DNA of 64,000 bases from Halocaridina rubra (GCA_037179515.1 JAXCGZ010002357.1:1-64000); one strand, 5' to 3'. Positions 33,430-44,283 are shown, numbered from the stretch's first letter. Notes: generated by a model not told the origin, from the sequence alone. Translations and numbers: made by a program.

Positions 33430-33990
33430 TGTCTGGCCAGACATTTATAATCAATATGGCATGACTGAATCATTAAACAGATTTAAGAGAAGGGCTACAT
33501 CAAAAACACTGAATCTCTACATTAAAGATAAAGAATGGTTTGATAATGAATGCAGACAGCCTATAAAGAGATACAAGCGGCATATGATCTTTGGGGCCAA
33601 AATCGATCAGATCTACCTTGGAGAATTATACTGGATTCACAAATGAGATGCATTCGGTTTATGCTGCAGCTGAAAAATAATATTATGATAATGGCAATGA
33701 GACACTTTCTGTTGTACATCAGCAGCATAAGTGGTGCTTTATTCTAAAAAAAATTCTACTTGGTGTTATGTCTATCCCATTGTTACTTAAATCTGATGGG
33801 CTCCTTAATCAATATCCAAAAGATAAAGCAAGTTTTTTTAGCTGAAAGCTTTCATAGAAAGCAGAGGCACATGAAATTTTGCATGCCACATTCTTGTTAT
33901 CTTGAACCTATACCAACATCTTGAGCATTTTGATCTCATGAGGTTAAATGTATTTTACTTTATTGGATGCTTATGACAGCACTGATCGTG
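33430..33990 (+). pseudogene. Decayed LINE ORF2 fragment (EN-RT linker)
   Basis: Plus-strand frames give KEWFDNECRQPIKRYKRHM, then AYDLWGQNRSDLPWR, then a frame-shifted WCFILKKILLGVMSIPLLL and KSDGLLNQYPKDKASFF. This order matches the region between endonuclease and RT of LINE ORF2 proteins of the type 'WFDxxCRxAxxxKQxAYxxWxxxRSxxxW ... W(W)xxLKxxxFG ... KADLLSxxF'. It is a different family from the CR1 array. Stops and indels make it non-functional. It lies in tomosyn intron B-C, antisense to the gene. Confidence 0.65.
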
Positions 33991-34447
33991 ATGGAACTTT
34001 TCCTTTTTGTAAGTGCTGATCTACATACACCAAAACTGTCATTGATATATAGAACCCTGATCAGGTCTGAATATTTTTCCTTTTGTTAAGAGAAAATGTG
34101 ATCACCCAATGCTTACATTTTCAAGTACTGAATCTCTTTAGCCACTCGTCTGACCACTCTTGCCAATTATTTAGGCCTTCCAGAATTTCTCTACCATTAT
34201 TCTAACTTTTCACTTTCTTCACAAACTTTAAATTATCTGTAAATATATTTAAAAATGCCTTTACAGACTTCAGCAGGTAATATACATATACAAGGGGTCC
34301 CCGCTTTACGTCACTTCGAGTTATGTCATTTTGTCATTACGACAGAGGCCAAGAAATAATTAATTAATTATTTATTAATCAATTTTTCGACCTACCTGGC
34401 TTGTGCAGTAAATTCAAACTATGTGAGCTGAACAGTTTGTGAGCCTG

Positions 34448-34960
34448 GCAGAAGCATAGTCACACAGCATTGTTGTATAAGTATATACTGCATCAAGTTG
34501 AAGGTTTTACTTATATATTTGTATATGTATTTGGTTATCTGAAAGAATTAGACTTAATTTATTTCCAAAATTACTAACTACATAGCCATTAATACGATCT
34601 TTATAAGAAAAAGTTTGTTGAGGTTAGTTGAAGAATGGCCACACTGCATTGTTGTACTGTATACGTATATACTGTATCAAGTTAATGGTTTTATTTATTT
34701 ATTTGTTTACGTATTTGGTTATTTGAAGGAATTATTACTTACTTTATTTACAAAATTAGCTAGTAAATAGCCGTAAATACGATCTTTTCGCAAAAAAAGC
34801 TTGTTGAGGTTGGCAAAAGATTAGTCACACAGCATTGTTGTATACATGTATATCAGGTTAATGGCTTCCTTTATTTATTTATTTATGCATTTGGATATTT
34901 GAAGGAGTTAGATCTAATTTATTTACAAAATTACCAAATATAAATTTTGGAGAAAGAGAG
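34448..34960. repeat. Three ~180-186 bp tandem units inside the MITE
   Basis: Anchors 'cacacagcattgttgtat' (near 34459), 'cacactgcattgttgta' (near 34640) and 'cacacagcattgttgtata' (near 34826) start three diverged units. Each continues with a (TTTA)n-like stretch, 'tttggttatttgaagga', 'tttacaaaatta' and 'acgatctttt...aaaaaag'. The third unit is truncated. Confidence 0.8.
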
Positions 34961-35271
34961 AAATAAAAAGGACAGCACAATAAGAGCAGTAAGAACGCAT
35001 TTTTAAGAGAAGCACCATTGTAAAGGCTATGCTTCTCAACCTCTCATCTGCCATAATGCTTATTGTGCTCATTCGCGATGTATAAATACTTTCAACATCA
35101 AGATATTATAAGCGCTTTGGCTGGATGACCAGCATCGACAGTGCATCACAGTGAGACTTCTGCTAATTCTGGAGAGAGAATATAGATTGTTTAATGCCAT
35201 GAAAATGGGAAAGGGGGGAAGAAAGAAGCGTCATCCACTTGTTCTTGTGCTCAATTGCCGGTGCTAAGCTG

Positions 35272-35345
35272 TCTGACCCTATGTTGGATATGTGGGCTGA
35301 AGTTATCCAACCCTATGTTGGATATGTGGGCTGAAGTTATCCATC
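35272..35345. repeat. Two-copy 37 bp tandem repeat
   Basis: The block starting 'accctatgttggatatgtgg' and ending 'gctgaagttatcc' occurs twice in direct succession with no difference visible by eye. Confidence 0.92.
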
Positions 35346-36094
35346 TAGTTTCTAGATGCAAGCCTACCACAGTAGTAAAGGTAAGCAATACTGTATATTG
35401 TAGTTTTACTATTTTTGTGTCTTAGATTAAGAACTTAGATTATTTTTCTATGCTTTAAAGTATAGTATATATTTTTAGCACTGGTGGGGGACAGGTTCGA
35501 ATTAAGGTGTTTTCTGACTTCGTCAAAATCCGGTTTGAGTCAGCAGTTAGGAATGGAACCTTGAAGTAAAATGGGGACTCCCTGTATAGGGAGCAGAGGT
35601 AGCCCTAAAACTGATCCCTGCTTCTAATCTTTCAATTTGAAATAAATAAATGCTTAATTTTCCATGTGGATAAAGTGTGTCTCTGTAAAAACAAAATATA
35701 ATTTCGTGTTTAAAAAAACATTGAATATCATAAAAGGAAGTGTCCTAACTGCTGCTGGGTACACAGTGTTATTTGTGGAAACAAGCGTCTACATTTTTCC
35801 CATTCACTGATGTGTATAATGCATTGCTGATTAGTTTGCTTGAGCAAGTAAAAGAGAAGACACTGTTCCAACTGCACTAGATGCAGTGTCATTTAGTTGA
35901 GGAACAATGTGGTTTATATTACACTTGCTATTAGCTAAAATTAGTAGATGAGAGTCGTTTCATTCTGAAGTGGTGCTTTACACTTCGGTAGACTGGTGTC
36001 ATAGCTGTTGCAAATGAATAAATGCATGTTACCATTGAATTTCTTTTAAGATATTGTTCAATAATACTCCCTTATTTAGCAAATTTTTTATTCA

Positions 36095-36300
36095 CCGTGG
36101 CCAAGTGGTAACGATTGCAATTTTGATTCGTCAGGTCATGGGCTTGAGGCCCGCCATAATCCAATGTATGAGAGGTATTCACTCAGGGTATTGGTCACAC
36201 TTGCCAGAGTACCTTAATGTTTATGAGTGTATTAATGTACTTATTTTCATTACCTCTGAAGATGGACTTGTCACCACTAAGGAGCTCTGTATATACAACA
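36095..36300 (+). mobile_element. tRNA-derived SINE
   Basis: The head (36095-36155) resembles a tRNA gene: CCGTGGCCAAGTGGTAACG carries a good A-box, and GGTCATGGGCTTGAGGCCC is a decayed B-box region, roughly 35 bp apart, as in Leu/Ser-type tRNAs. The tail (to about 36300) is unrelated sequence. The internal promoter boxes suggest RNA polymerase III transcription when intact. The 3' boundary is estimated; no target duplication was identified. It lies in tomosyn intron B-C. Confidence 0.6.
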
Positions 36301-36451
36301 CAGGCATATATATACAGTGTGCCATAAAAAAATTTCACAAAAATACAGATTTACATATTCTACACTGAAAAGAATAGGCTATATAAGGAGAGGCAAAAGC
36401 ATATAAGCTAAGCCAAACTACATTGGCGCACTATGACGATGAATGTCCTAC

Positions 36452-36662
36452 CATGTGGGAATATGCAAGAAACTGGCTTAGAGGTGGTTTGCTTGATAGC
36501 CCATGTGGTGAGGGATCCATCACTATGAGAACACATAAACTGTTTGCCTTCATGGTGCCAGCTGACAGATTTCAAGGATTCTGCACACTGATAACGAGCA
36601 TCAGCAGCTTTGTTTTTCAAGTCCCACACAACGAGAGAGCCACTGTCATAGCCTATGAGAAG
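36452..36662 (-). CDS. Tomosyn: Tomosyn exon B
   Basis: 211 bp exon, phase 0 in and phase 1 out. It reads LLIGYDSGSLVVWDLKNKAA, DARYQCAESLKSVSWHHEGK, QFMCSHSDGSLTTWAIKQTT and SKPVSCIFPH. The match to vertebrate tomosyn 'LLIGYxSGTVVxWDLKxKxA...HxxxWHHEGKQFxCSHSDGxLTxWxxxxPxKP.xxxxPHG' is essentially continuous and includes the signature WHHEGKQF-CSHSDG. Two WD40 strands end in WDL and TWA. The acceptor is CTTTTCAG at 36663; the donor is GTAGGA at 36451. Confidence 0.98.
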
Positions 36663-37609
36663 CTGAAAAGTCATTAATAATATACCATTAATACAAGAAC
36701 ACATGACTGAGTCCTCCACTGTACATGTATAAATATACTAAACGGACATAAGTGTTAAGGAGAATGACAATATGAATTTACCCAGATTATAGATTAAAAC
36801 GAGAGCTAAGTATATTACGGAATTACCTGAGTTACTCAACACATAATACAGTTGGAGTAATGAATCTATATAAATACAAATACAGTACAAGAAGAATATG
36901 TATTACACATAGAATGGGGATAAAAATTGTGCATATTGACCCTATCAGCCTGATGGCGACTTAGCTCTAATATCATCAGCACAATAATAAAAAGAAATAT
37001 ACATATGTCATACAAATTGCATTACACTGATTTTACATGTTATGGACTGGAGTTTAATTATGTCTTTGATGATACTTCCTTAATGATCTAGAGAAGATGA
37101 TATTCAAAATCAATATATAATTAGATTACACATGACAAAGTCTAAACATGAATTTTCCAGATTTCGATATTCTGATTCATTCATTCATATTGTTTCAAGT
37201 TAAAGTCAGGAAAAGGATGGAATTTATGCAAGAGAGATTTTACATATTTTAATGTTACAAGAAGGTTTTTTTTCCATAAAAAATTTACCCTTCAGCTGTG
37301 GTAAATATGGAGCGATTGAAGATTCTGATGTATGCTCAAGCCTTAATCTACTGCCTGCAATGCAACTGAATTAAATCAGGAGGAAATGTATACTCTCTTA
37401 GTAAAAAGTAAAGAGGCATGAATTTTCGTAAGAATGATTACGTCTCATTAAAAGTGCTCCTTAAACACCCAAATACATTGCAGCATTGCATACCATGAAT
37501 CAGATATGAATAATATAATATCTCCATTAATATATCTACATACAGTTAATGCAAAAATGAAAGCAAATGTGTACACTTCAAAAAATATAAAGAGAAAAAG
37601 TACTATTAC
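36663..37609 (-). other. Tomosyn intron A-B
   Basis: 947 bp phase-0 intron (GTAATA donor), AT-rich, nothing recognised. Confidence 0.75.
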
Positions 37610-37673
37610 CTTGCTTGGATCGACAGGACAATCACTGAGATGAACAACAGCACCAGGGTGAGTCTTGCGAGAC
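37610..37673 (-). CDS. Tomosyn: Tomosyn exon A (first visible exon)
   Basis: 64 bp exon. After one base completing a split codon it reads SRKTHPGAVVHLSDCPVDPS then K. This corresponds to tomosyn '(S/E)xKxHPGPVVHLSDxPxDxxK', directly ahead of LLIGY in exon B, and its phase-0 end agrees. The acceptor is ACATTGCAG at 37674; the donor is GTAATA at 37609. Upstream exons (first propeller blades and start codon) were not found up to 64000. The retroelement block above 38.5 kb therefore probably lies in the upstream intron. Confidence 0.94.
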
Positions 37674-38557
37674 CTGCAATGTAAAAATAATTTTCATACA
37701 GTTATTAATAGAACGCAAAAAGGTAATGAGTGTATTTTAGGGACTACCTGACACTTGAGTCTTGAATGACTTTATAGTGTTTGCCAGATACTTTTATGAG
37801 CTTGAGGAAGCATATAGGAAAATATCAGAGAAATGAAAATATTTTCAATACTTCCTCCGGTATTATTCCATAAATATCACTGACATTTCTATTAAATTAT
37901 TGTGTTTTGAGCAAATAAAACAGAGAAAAATAGAATGTGAAACATTAATTTATAATTATTACACATGGCATCATTATAGCACTGTCAGACGAGAAGCAAT
38001 AGGCAAGTATTTTTGAGCTTGCTTAAGCATTCTTCAAAACAATATTTTGTTGTCAGAGGAAACTCAGTTTAGATTTCAGAGTGGAATTTCAGTCCAAGTG
38101 CATGCATATGTGTAAAAGAAAATGATTAGTAGAATTAAATACCACATCCATTTGTGACTTGAAAATAGAAAATACAATAACATACTAGCAGCGATGTACA
38201 GATTTGTACATAACCTCATACTAGGGGCTAAGGTGAAAGCCACGCATAGTATGTAGTTAATATCACCTAGGTTTGTTCTTCACTTTTTTCCAGATATAAT
38301 CAGCAAACTGGAGAGTTGGAGACAGTGAAGCAAATAAGTACTGTGAGGCCATGTATGCTGGAGTTATCTTCATCACACGAAAGTGAATCTGAAGTGATCT
38401 GGGCCAAACTGAAAGTTGGGTTACTGACAAAGAGAAGGGATATGAAAACGTCCACATGACCTGGGTTTCAACCCACAAGAAAATTCACCCAGGAAAACAA
38501 AAACATGAAAGAAGAATTTTGCAGAGTAATTCAAAACTATGCAAATGGTGTGCTCGC
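37674..38557. other. Unassigned sequence upstream of tomosyn exon A
   Basis: Probably intron. A minus-strand open frame at 38263-38478 was inspected for the expected preceding tomosyn peptide (the GTERGN / SGYVI-WNKA region) and does not contain it. Confidence 0.5.
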
Positions 38558-38568
38558 GCACACACACA
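38558..38568. repeat. Short (CA)n tract at the left edge of the CR1 array
   Basis: A (CA)5 run after 'gctcgcg' leads directly into a 5'-truncated CR1 copy at 38569 (GAGAACAATGGTAGAGA shared with young copies). It is the leftmost of the (CA)n-CR1 junctions. Confidence 0.7.
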
Positions 38569-39118
38569 AAAGACGAGAACAATGGTAGAGACCTCAGAGA
38601 GACCTAAATAGTCTGCATGAGTGGTCAGAAAAGTGGCTAATGAAATTCAATACTTCAAAATGTCAGGTAATGAGAATGGGTACAAGTGCAAGAAGGCCCA
38701 AGCTTGACTATTCAATGGCAGGAGTAGAACATCAAGAGACAGAGAATGAGAGAGATCTAGGAGTAAACATATTGGCCGATTTGTCTCCAAAAATGCATAT
38801 AAATGGCAAAGTAAGGGTGGCATATGTTTTCTTAGCAAATGTAAGGGTAGCCTTCAGGCCCATGGTCAAGGAAATGTTCAGTAATATTTATGAAACCTAT
38901 GTGGGGCTAAAGTTTGAATATGTAGCCCCCTTTTGGAATCTGCACTTGAAAAAGCAAGTAGCTGAGCTGAAAAAAGTTCAAAGACATACCACGAAACTGG
39001 CGCCAAAAATACGCAATCTCAGTTATAATGAGAGGCTGAGGGAATTAAAATTACCATCACTCGAAGCTAGCAGAATGAGGGGGGATATGCTGATGGTTTT
39101 TAAATTCTTTCATAGTTA
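38569..39118 (+). pseudogene. CR1-like LINE copy, RT C-terminal part (5'-truncated)
   Basis: Encodes LHEWSEKWLMKFNTSKCQVM, RMGTSARRPKLDYSMAGVEH, NERDLGVNILADLSPKMHIN and LKKVQRHTTKLAPKIRNLSY, i.e. the thumb and C-terminal region of the CR1 ORF2. It starts abruptly after a short (CA)n tract. It breaks off at 39118 ('catagttatgac'), where a 300 bp GC-richer repeat is inserted. The CR1 3' end resumes near 39450. Confidence 0.92.
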
Positions 39119-39425
39119 TGACACAGCCCAAAGGGATTTCTCACACCTGCTAGCTCAGTGAACTGTGATGGACGGGTGTGATGGGAGTTGCCATGTGATG
39201 AAGCAGTGGGGGTAAACCAGCTGCGGCTGTCGGGCCTCAGTGTAGAATATTCTTACCCGCCTACCTTGTGGGTGACACAAGCAAGGTGGAAGGGGAGGAG
39301 ACCTGGAAACCTTTTATCCCCAAGGAGCTGAGAGGAGTGGCTGAAGTATGTGTGGATCGTGATGAAGGCACATTTCTTGGCTTGGCCACCCCCCTTACAA
39401 GGGAGAATGAGGCATGTGTATATGT
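39119..39425 (+). repeat. ~300 bp GC-rich repeat, copy 1 (possible RTE-like 3' end)
   Basis: Shares most of its length with 40996-41282: 'gcccaaaggga', 'gcagtgggggtaaaccagct', 'gcctaccttgtgggtgacac' and 'ggccacccccctta'. The second copy sits directly behind the RTE-like coding region, so this one may be a solo 3' UTR of that family inserted in the CR1 copy. Open frames across it are not coding in my view. Confidence 0.75.
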
Positions 39426-39449
39426 ATGTATATATATATATATGTAAGT

Positions 39450-39562
39450 ATGTATGTATGATAAGTATTACTAAGTACAAAATGGAACAGACCAGAAGAC
39501 AGGGAGTCACGAGCTTGGGGCTCTTTTCCGTAAGCAAAATTGGGTAAATTAGGTAATTACAC

Positions 39563-39565
<3 letters not shown>
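39450..39565 (+). mobile_element. CR1-like 3' UTR tail
   Basis: Matches the CR1 3' end: 'gataagtattactaagtac', 'aaaatggaac', a diverged 3' hairpin (near 39508-39540, ending 'cttttccgt') and 'aattaggtaatta' followed by a very short CA tract. It is probably the 3' end of the copy that starts at 38569. Confidence 0.88.
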
Positions 39566-39570
<5 letters not shown>

Positions 39571-39638
<68 letters not shown>

Positions 39639-39640
39639 GA
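39571..39640. repeat. (GA)n microsatellite
   Basis: About 70 bp of AG repeats with a few GG interruptions, between the CR1 tail and the RTE-like LINE. Confidence 0.95.
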
Positions 39641-39699
39641 GTGTATGAAGCCTATCTAGTAACTGCTAAGAGTAATGTATGAACCTATTCTACTCTTGT

Positions 39700-40995
39700 A
39701 AAATAGATTGTGGCTGTGGGAAACGAATGGAGAATGCCAATATTAGGAGATGGGAATGATAGAGTTTGCTGAGTGTAGTTGGTAATGTATATGGAAGAGT
39801 GTTAATCGAGAGAATTAGGAAAAATACTGAGAGATTGATAGGGGAAGAACAGTATGTGGATCAGGTGTTTGCAGTAAGACAGGTGTGTGAGAAGTTCTTG
39901 GAGAAAGGTAGGGACACTTTTTGGGCTTTTATGGATTTAGATAAAGTGTATGACAACGTAGATAGAGAGGAGTTGTGGAGGGTGTTGGGACGGTATGGAA
40001 TAAGTGGAAGCTTGTTATAAGCAGTGAAGAGTTCTTACATGAATAGTAGAGAGTGCGTGAGAGTTGGGAATGGTATGAGTGATTGGTTTGAGGTGAATGT
40101 AGGGTTATGTCAAGGTTGTGTAATGTTGCCATGGTTGTTTAATGTGTATATGAATGGAGTGGTAAGGGAAGTAAATGAAAGAGTATTAGACAGGGGATTG
40201 GAACTTGTGGGTGAGGATGGAAGGTTGCAGAAATTGAATCAGTTACTATTTGCAGATGATACTGTACTGGTGGCCGATACTGAGAATTAATTGAATCATT
40301 TGTGACTGAGCTTATTAGTATGTGTGAAAGAAGGAAGTTACGGGTGAATATTGGTAAAAGTAAAGTCATGAGATGCACGAGGAGTGTTAATGTTGGCAGA
40401 TTGAATGTAGGAGTTAATGGGGAATTGCTTGAAGAAGTTGAGAGTTTTAAGTATCTGGGGTCGAATGGATCAAGGAGTGGGCGGGTGGTTGTTGAGGTAA
40501 ATCACAGAGTGAAGGAGGCAAGTAAATGTAAAGGTGGGTTGAAAAGGGTAATGAGAAATTGATATTTGGGACTGATTACCAAGAGAAGGATATATGAAGG
40601 TGTGATTGTGATAACAGCATTGTATGGAGCAGAGACTTGGAATGCAAGAGAGGATGACAAGAACAAGTTGAAGGTAATGGAGATATGATTAGTGTATCTA
40701 GAATAGACAGAGTAATAAATGAGGATGTCAGGCATAGAACGGGTGTTGGAATGAAGTTGTCAGTTGGTTATATCAGGGTGTGTTGAGCTGGTTTGGACAC
40801 ATGGAAAAGATGAGTGCTGAACGAATAGAGGAGAGTGTGGTATTCAAAAGAAATTGGAGTTAGGTCAAGAGGGAGACCTAAAATGAGATGGATACATGGC
40901 ATGAAAAGAACACTGAATGCACAAGGAATGTCACTGGAACAGTGAAGTGTGTGCAAGAGATAGGAATGAGTGGAGGAAGATTTTGCATATATGAC
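39700..40995 (+). pseudogene. RTE-like LINE reverse transcriptase, degenerate
   Basis: Reads LSVVGNVYGRVLIERIRKNT, FWAFMDLDKVYDNVDREELW, then after an in-frame stop at 40018 continues with CQGCVMLPWLFNVYMNGVVR and QLLFADDTVLVAD (the FADD catalytic pair). A frame change near 40290 leads to CERRKLRVNIGKSKVMRC and ESFKYLGSNG. The order is palm, QG motif, FADD and thumb of a RTE-type or related LINE reverse transcriptase. The finger segment after GEEQ is shortened and no endonuclease was found upstream, so the copy is truncated and dead. Clade placement is by eye. Confidence 0.8.
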
Positions 40996-41282
40996 GCGGC
41001 CCAAAGGGAATTCTCGCACCTGCTGGTTCAGTGAACTGTGAGGGGAGTTGCCGTGTGATGAAGCGGTGGGGGTAAACCAGCTGCGGCTGTCGAGCCTCAT
41101 TGTAGAATATCCTTACCTGCCTACCTTGTGGGTGACACAAGCAGGGTGGAAGGGGGGAGAGACATGGCAACTCTTTATTCCCAAGGAGTTGAGAGGATTG
41201 GTTGAGGTGTGTGTGAATCGTGGTGAATGCGCATTTCTTGGCTCGGCCACCCCCCTTACAAAGGGGAATGAGGCATGAGTAT
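40996..41282 (+). repeat. ~300 bp GC-rich repeat, copy 2
   Basis: Second copy of 39119-39425, following the RTE-like coding remnant with no gap. This supports its being that element's 3' UTR. Both copies are preceded by 'tatgac' and end near 'aatgaggcatg'. Confidence 0.75.
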
Positions 41283-42052
41283 ATTTTTTTTTAATTGTGA
41301 CACCGGAACAGGCAGAAACTGACCTCATCAATAAAGGCCTGGACACGATAAAATACCAAGACAAAGGAAAAGAAAAAGGTTAAGGACAAGGCAGAGATGA
41401 GGTAATGTCAAACAAAGGAAAATGACAGATAGAAAAAAACAAAGTACAGAGGACCCAGAGATATGGAGGACTAGGCTCTGAGATGACGATAGATCTGCTT
41501 TTTGAAGGATGAAAGGTCAGAAGAATTAGGAAAGGCAGAAGAAGGAAGAGAGTTCTAGAGTCTGGAGGTAGATGGGAAGAAGCAGTCACTGCACCGACCA
41601 ATCCGTGAGCTACAAATCTCCACACAGAACCTGTGTGATGAGGCCGCTTGGCGAGTGTTACGCGGCCTCGGCAGTGGGGAAGGGATGCAACTCGCCAACT
41701 CATCAGAGCAGCGATGGACATAGTAGCGATAGAAAAGAGAAAGGGAAGATACCTTACGGCGAAGAGAGAGAGAATCCAGATTAGAAGTAAGAGAAGGATC
41801 ATTAATGAGTGTGATTGCCTTAGATTCAACCCTATCAAGAAGATAAGTATAAGAAGAAGCACCCCAGATGTGTGAGCAGTATTCTAAGCAGGGACGGATA
41901 AGACCTTTATAAATTTTAAGTAACTGTAAAGAGGAAAAGTAATGACGAAAACGAAACAAAAACCCCAATTATTTTAATGAAGATTTAGAAATTTGGATTA
42001 TGTAATTCCTCCAAGACAAGTTAGAGGCTATATGGATTCCTAATATGTTGAT
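41283..42052 (-). pseudogene. Jockey-like LINE 3' end
   Basis: On the minus strand it encodes LLKIYKGLIRPCLEYCSHIW, LDRVESKAITLINDPSLTSN, ELASCIPSPLPRPRNTRQAA and SRIGRCSDCFFPSTSRL, then a stop where the 5958-6757 copy reads WNSLPSS. This is the RT C-terminal domain of the same Jockey-like family. The plus-strand T-run at 41285-41292 is its poly-A end. It is oriented opposite to the surrounding CR1 copies. Confidence 0.9.
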
Positions 42053-42169
42053 AGAATATGTATGTATGTATGATAAGTATCACTAAATACAAAATGGAAC
42101 CGACCAAGAGATGGTAAGTTACGAGCTTTGGGCTCTTTTCCGTAAGCAAAATTAGGTAAATTAGGTAAT
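42053..42169 (+). mobile_element. CR1-like 3' UTR tail
   Basis: The 3' end of another CR1 copy: 'gataagtatcactaaatac', 'aaaatggaaccga', a hairpin ending 'ctcttttccgt' and 'aattaggtaatta', running into a (CA)n tract. Its coding part was lost or displaced by the Jockey-like insert. Confidence 0.88.
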
Positions 42170-42199
42170 TACACACATATGCACACACACACACACACA
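42170..42199. repeat. (CA)n junction between two CR1 copies
   Basis: 'acacacatatg' followed by about nine CA units connects the tail of one CR1 copy to the start of a 5'-truncated next copy at 'aataaagcacaagggcag', a site within ORF1 (compare 60054). Confidence 0.9.
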
Positions 42200-42831
42200 A
42201 TAAAGCACAAGGGCAGGAGAGAAAAGAACTAGAAAAACGAATTAAGAAGCTGGAAGGGGAAAAGAGTGAACTAGAAACCAGAATTTCTAAACAAGAAGAT
42301 AACAACAAACAGCTGAATGACAACCTGAAGGAATTAGATGTTATTTCACTGCTCTCTTCTGAGAGAGACGAGATTGCAGCTTGGAATATCCAGATTAAGG
42401 AAAACATTGACCAGTTTAGAAAAGAGTTCCAGGACCTGAATATGGAACATGATGCCATGAAAACTTCCTTTGCTGATGCACTAAAGGGGAATGTGGCAGT
42501 AAAAGAGGCTGTAAAGGTGGTGGCACTGGAAAACATACAAACAGTTGACTATAAAGAGACAGTAATCGAAATAATGAAAGATGTTGTGATGGAAAGGGCA
42601 AATCCGCTGATTAAACAGACACTTGATAAAGAGAAGACTGTGGAAATCTCAGGCATAAGCGAATCCCAGGAGACAACATGGCAGGGGAGAATCGAAGAAA
42701 TTAAAGCTAGGGTTGTAGACCTGATAAGAAAGCTTGGAGTAGTTTGTGGTCCAGAGGATATTGTAAACATTCACCAACTAGGCAAATATTTGAGGGAAGG
42801 AAAGCAGAGACCAACAAAAGTAACCTTTTGA
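42200..42831 (+). pseudogene. CR1-like ORF1 (5'-truncated) of the split copy
   Basis: Begins inside ORF1 and reads through the coiled-coil part (KQLNDNLKELDVISLLSSER) and the conserved MKTSFADALKGNVAVKEAVK and VEISGISESQETTWQGR segments to HQLGKYLREGKQRPTKVTF. There an extra T near 42829 shifts the frame to a stop. ORF1 proteins of this type are RNA-binding chaperones of the retrotransposition particle, with an N-terminal coiled coil and an RRM-like fold. Confidence 0.9.
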
Positions 42832-42899
42832 GAGAGGGGAAATATGTAGAGAAATACTGATGAGAGAAAAGTCTACAAGACCTTCAAGAATTCAAAGAA

Positions 42900-44283
42900 G
42901 TGTTCATTAGACGATACAGAACACAGGAAGAGATGGGAAAGATCAAAAACTTGTTGCAAGAGGCAAGAAGGTTAAATGATGAAAGAAATGAAGAAGAAAA
43001 ATATTCATTTCAGAGTTCTTCCAGACAAAGGGGAGATAAAGAAGATAATGACAGATCAGGGGATGGGGCCTCATTAAGATTGTTATACACGAATGCTGAT
43101 GGATTAGCTGGTAAGGCAGTAGAATTAAAAGATAGGATTCACAACAGTAAGGCAGATATAGTAGCAATTACAGAAACTAAGATGAGTGAGGACATAAACA
43201 GTGTCACAGTTTTCCCTAAGGGCGTCAGAATATTAAGGGTTAAAAGATCTGAGAGGACTGGTGGAGGGATAGCACTGCTCATAAGTGAAAGGATTCAAAT
43301 TGAAGAAATAAACTTGGCTATAGAAAGTGAGTTCAAGGAATTTCTTGTTACTTGCATAAATACTGGGTCAGAGAGCATTATAATAACTGTTGTATATAAC
43401 CCACCAAGAAACCGGAATAGGCTAGAAGTTTATGAGGAAAGTCATATAGGTACTATTAAAGTCATAAACTCAGTTGTTAACATGGCATGGGAGAGAAAAT
43501 GTAGGATATTGATTATGCGCGATTTTAATCATAAGAGATAGATTGGATAAATCTTGACCCACACAGTGGTGAGGACTCATTCGGGGCAAGATTCCTAGAT
43601 TGCATACAAGGGAATTTCTTACACCAACATGTAATGGAACCAACGAGGGCCAGGGGTGGGGATGAGCCATCACTACTTGATCTAGTATTCACATATAATG
43701 TGTTGGATATTGAAAAAATTGAGTATGAACCACCAATTGGAAAGTGACCAGTGTGTGTTGTTGGTGGAGTATATCATTGAAGATATTCTGCCTGAGAGTA
43801 GAGGTATTGAGGACATGAGGAAGAACTATCCGAAAGGAGATTACATCAAAATGAATGAGTTTTTTGCAGTTACTGACTGGAGAACCTTATTTTACAACAA
43901 ATTTGTACACGAAATATATGACATCTTTTGTGAGAAATATGAAAAGATAGTAGATTGCTGCATGCCTGTCACCAAAGTAGGTGTAATTCATGCCAGAGAG
44001 AAATGGTTCGATACTGAGTGTTAAAGAGCTAAGGAGTGGAGAGACAAATGCTGGAAAAGGTATAGGAGGAGAAAAAACATGAATGCCTGGCAAACCTACA
44101 AAAGAGCAAGAAATTATTACCTAAGTAAAAGAAGAGAGGAAGAGAGAGACTATGAAAGGGACATCACCAGGAAGGCTAAAGAAATTCCCAAGCTTTTCCA
44201 CAGCTTTATCAGAGGAAAACTGAGGGTAAAAGAACAGGTTTTAAGGCTTAAGAGAACGGATGGAAGCATCACTGAGACGGATC
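42900..44283 (+). pseudogene. CR1-like ORF2 endonuclease and linker of the split copy
   Basis: 42900-43541 reads from the ORF1 tail (RRYRTQEEMGKIKNLLQEAR) straight into the endonuclease (RLLYTNADGLAGKAVELKDR, AITETKMSED, GGGIALLIS, VVYNPPR, MRDFNHKR). In this copy an indel has put ORF1 tail and ORF2 in one frame. GDFNH, normal in young copies, is RDFNH here. Further shifts follow (43541, 43740) before the linker RAREKWF-like part at 43698-44024 and KENPKLFHSFIRGKL-like part at 44079-44283. The copy is cut at 44283 by the L2-like LINE and resumes at 53153. Confidence 0.9.

Larger units (their letters stand above)
34291..35584. mobile_element. Tigger-like MITE (1.29 kb) with internal tandem repeats
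   Basis: Flanked by TA (34289-34290, 35585-35586). Inverted ends are CAAGGGGTCCCCGCTTTAC on the left and, read inward from the right, CAGGGAGTCCCCATTTTAC. These are the same family as the ends of 30503-30817. The interior has no transposase. It carries a three-unit ~185 bp tandem repeat (34448-34960) and a two-unit 37 bp repeat (about 35272-35345). The gene was replaced by non-coding sequence, so movement would need transposase supplied by another copy. Confidence 0.85.

Noticed and set aside
38263..38478. 72-codon minus-strand frame upstream of tomosyn exon A, a possible preceding exon
   Set aside because: It lacks the expected tomosyn peptides (GTERGN, SGYVI-WNKA) and suitable splice phase; no match to any family I know.
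41048..41278. Open frames across the 300 bp GC-rich repeat (both copies)
   Set aside because: Frames differ between the two copies and neither reading resembles a protein family; better explained as non-coding repeat.
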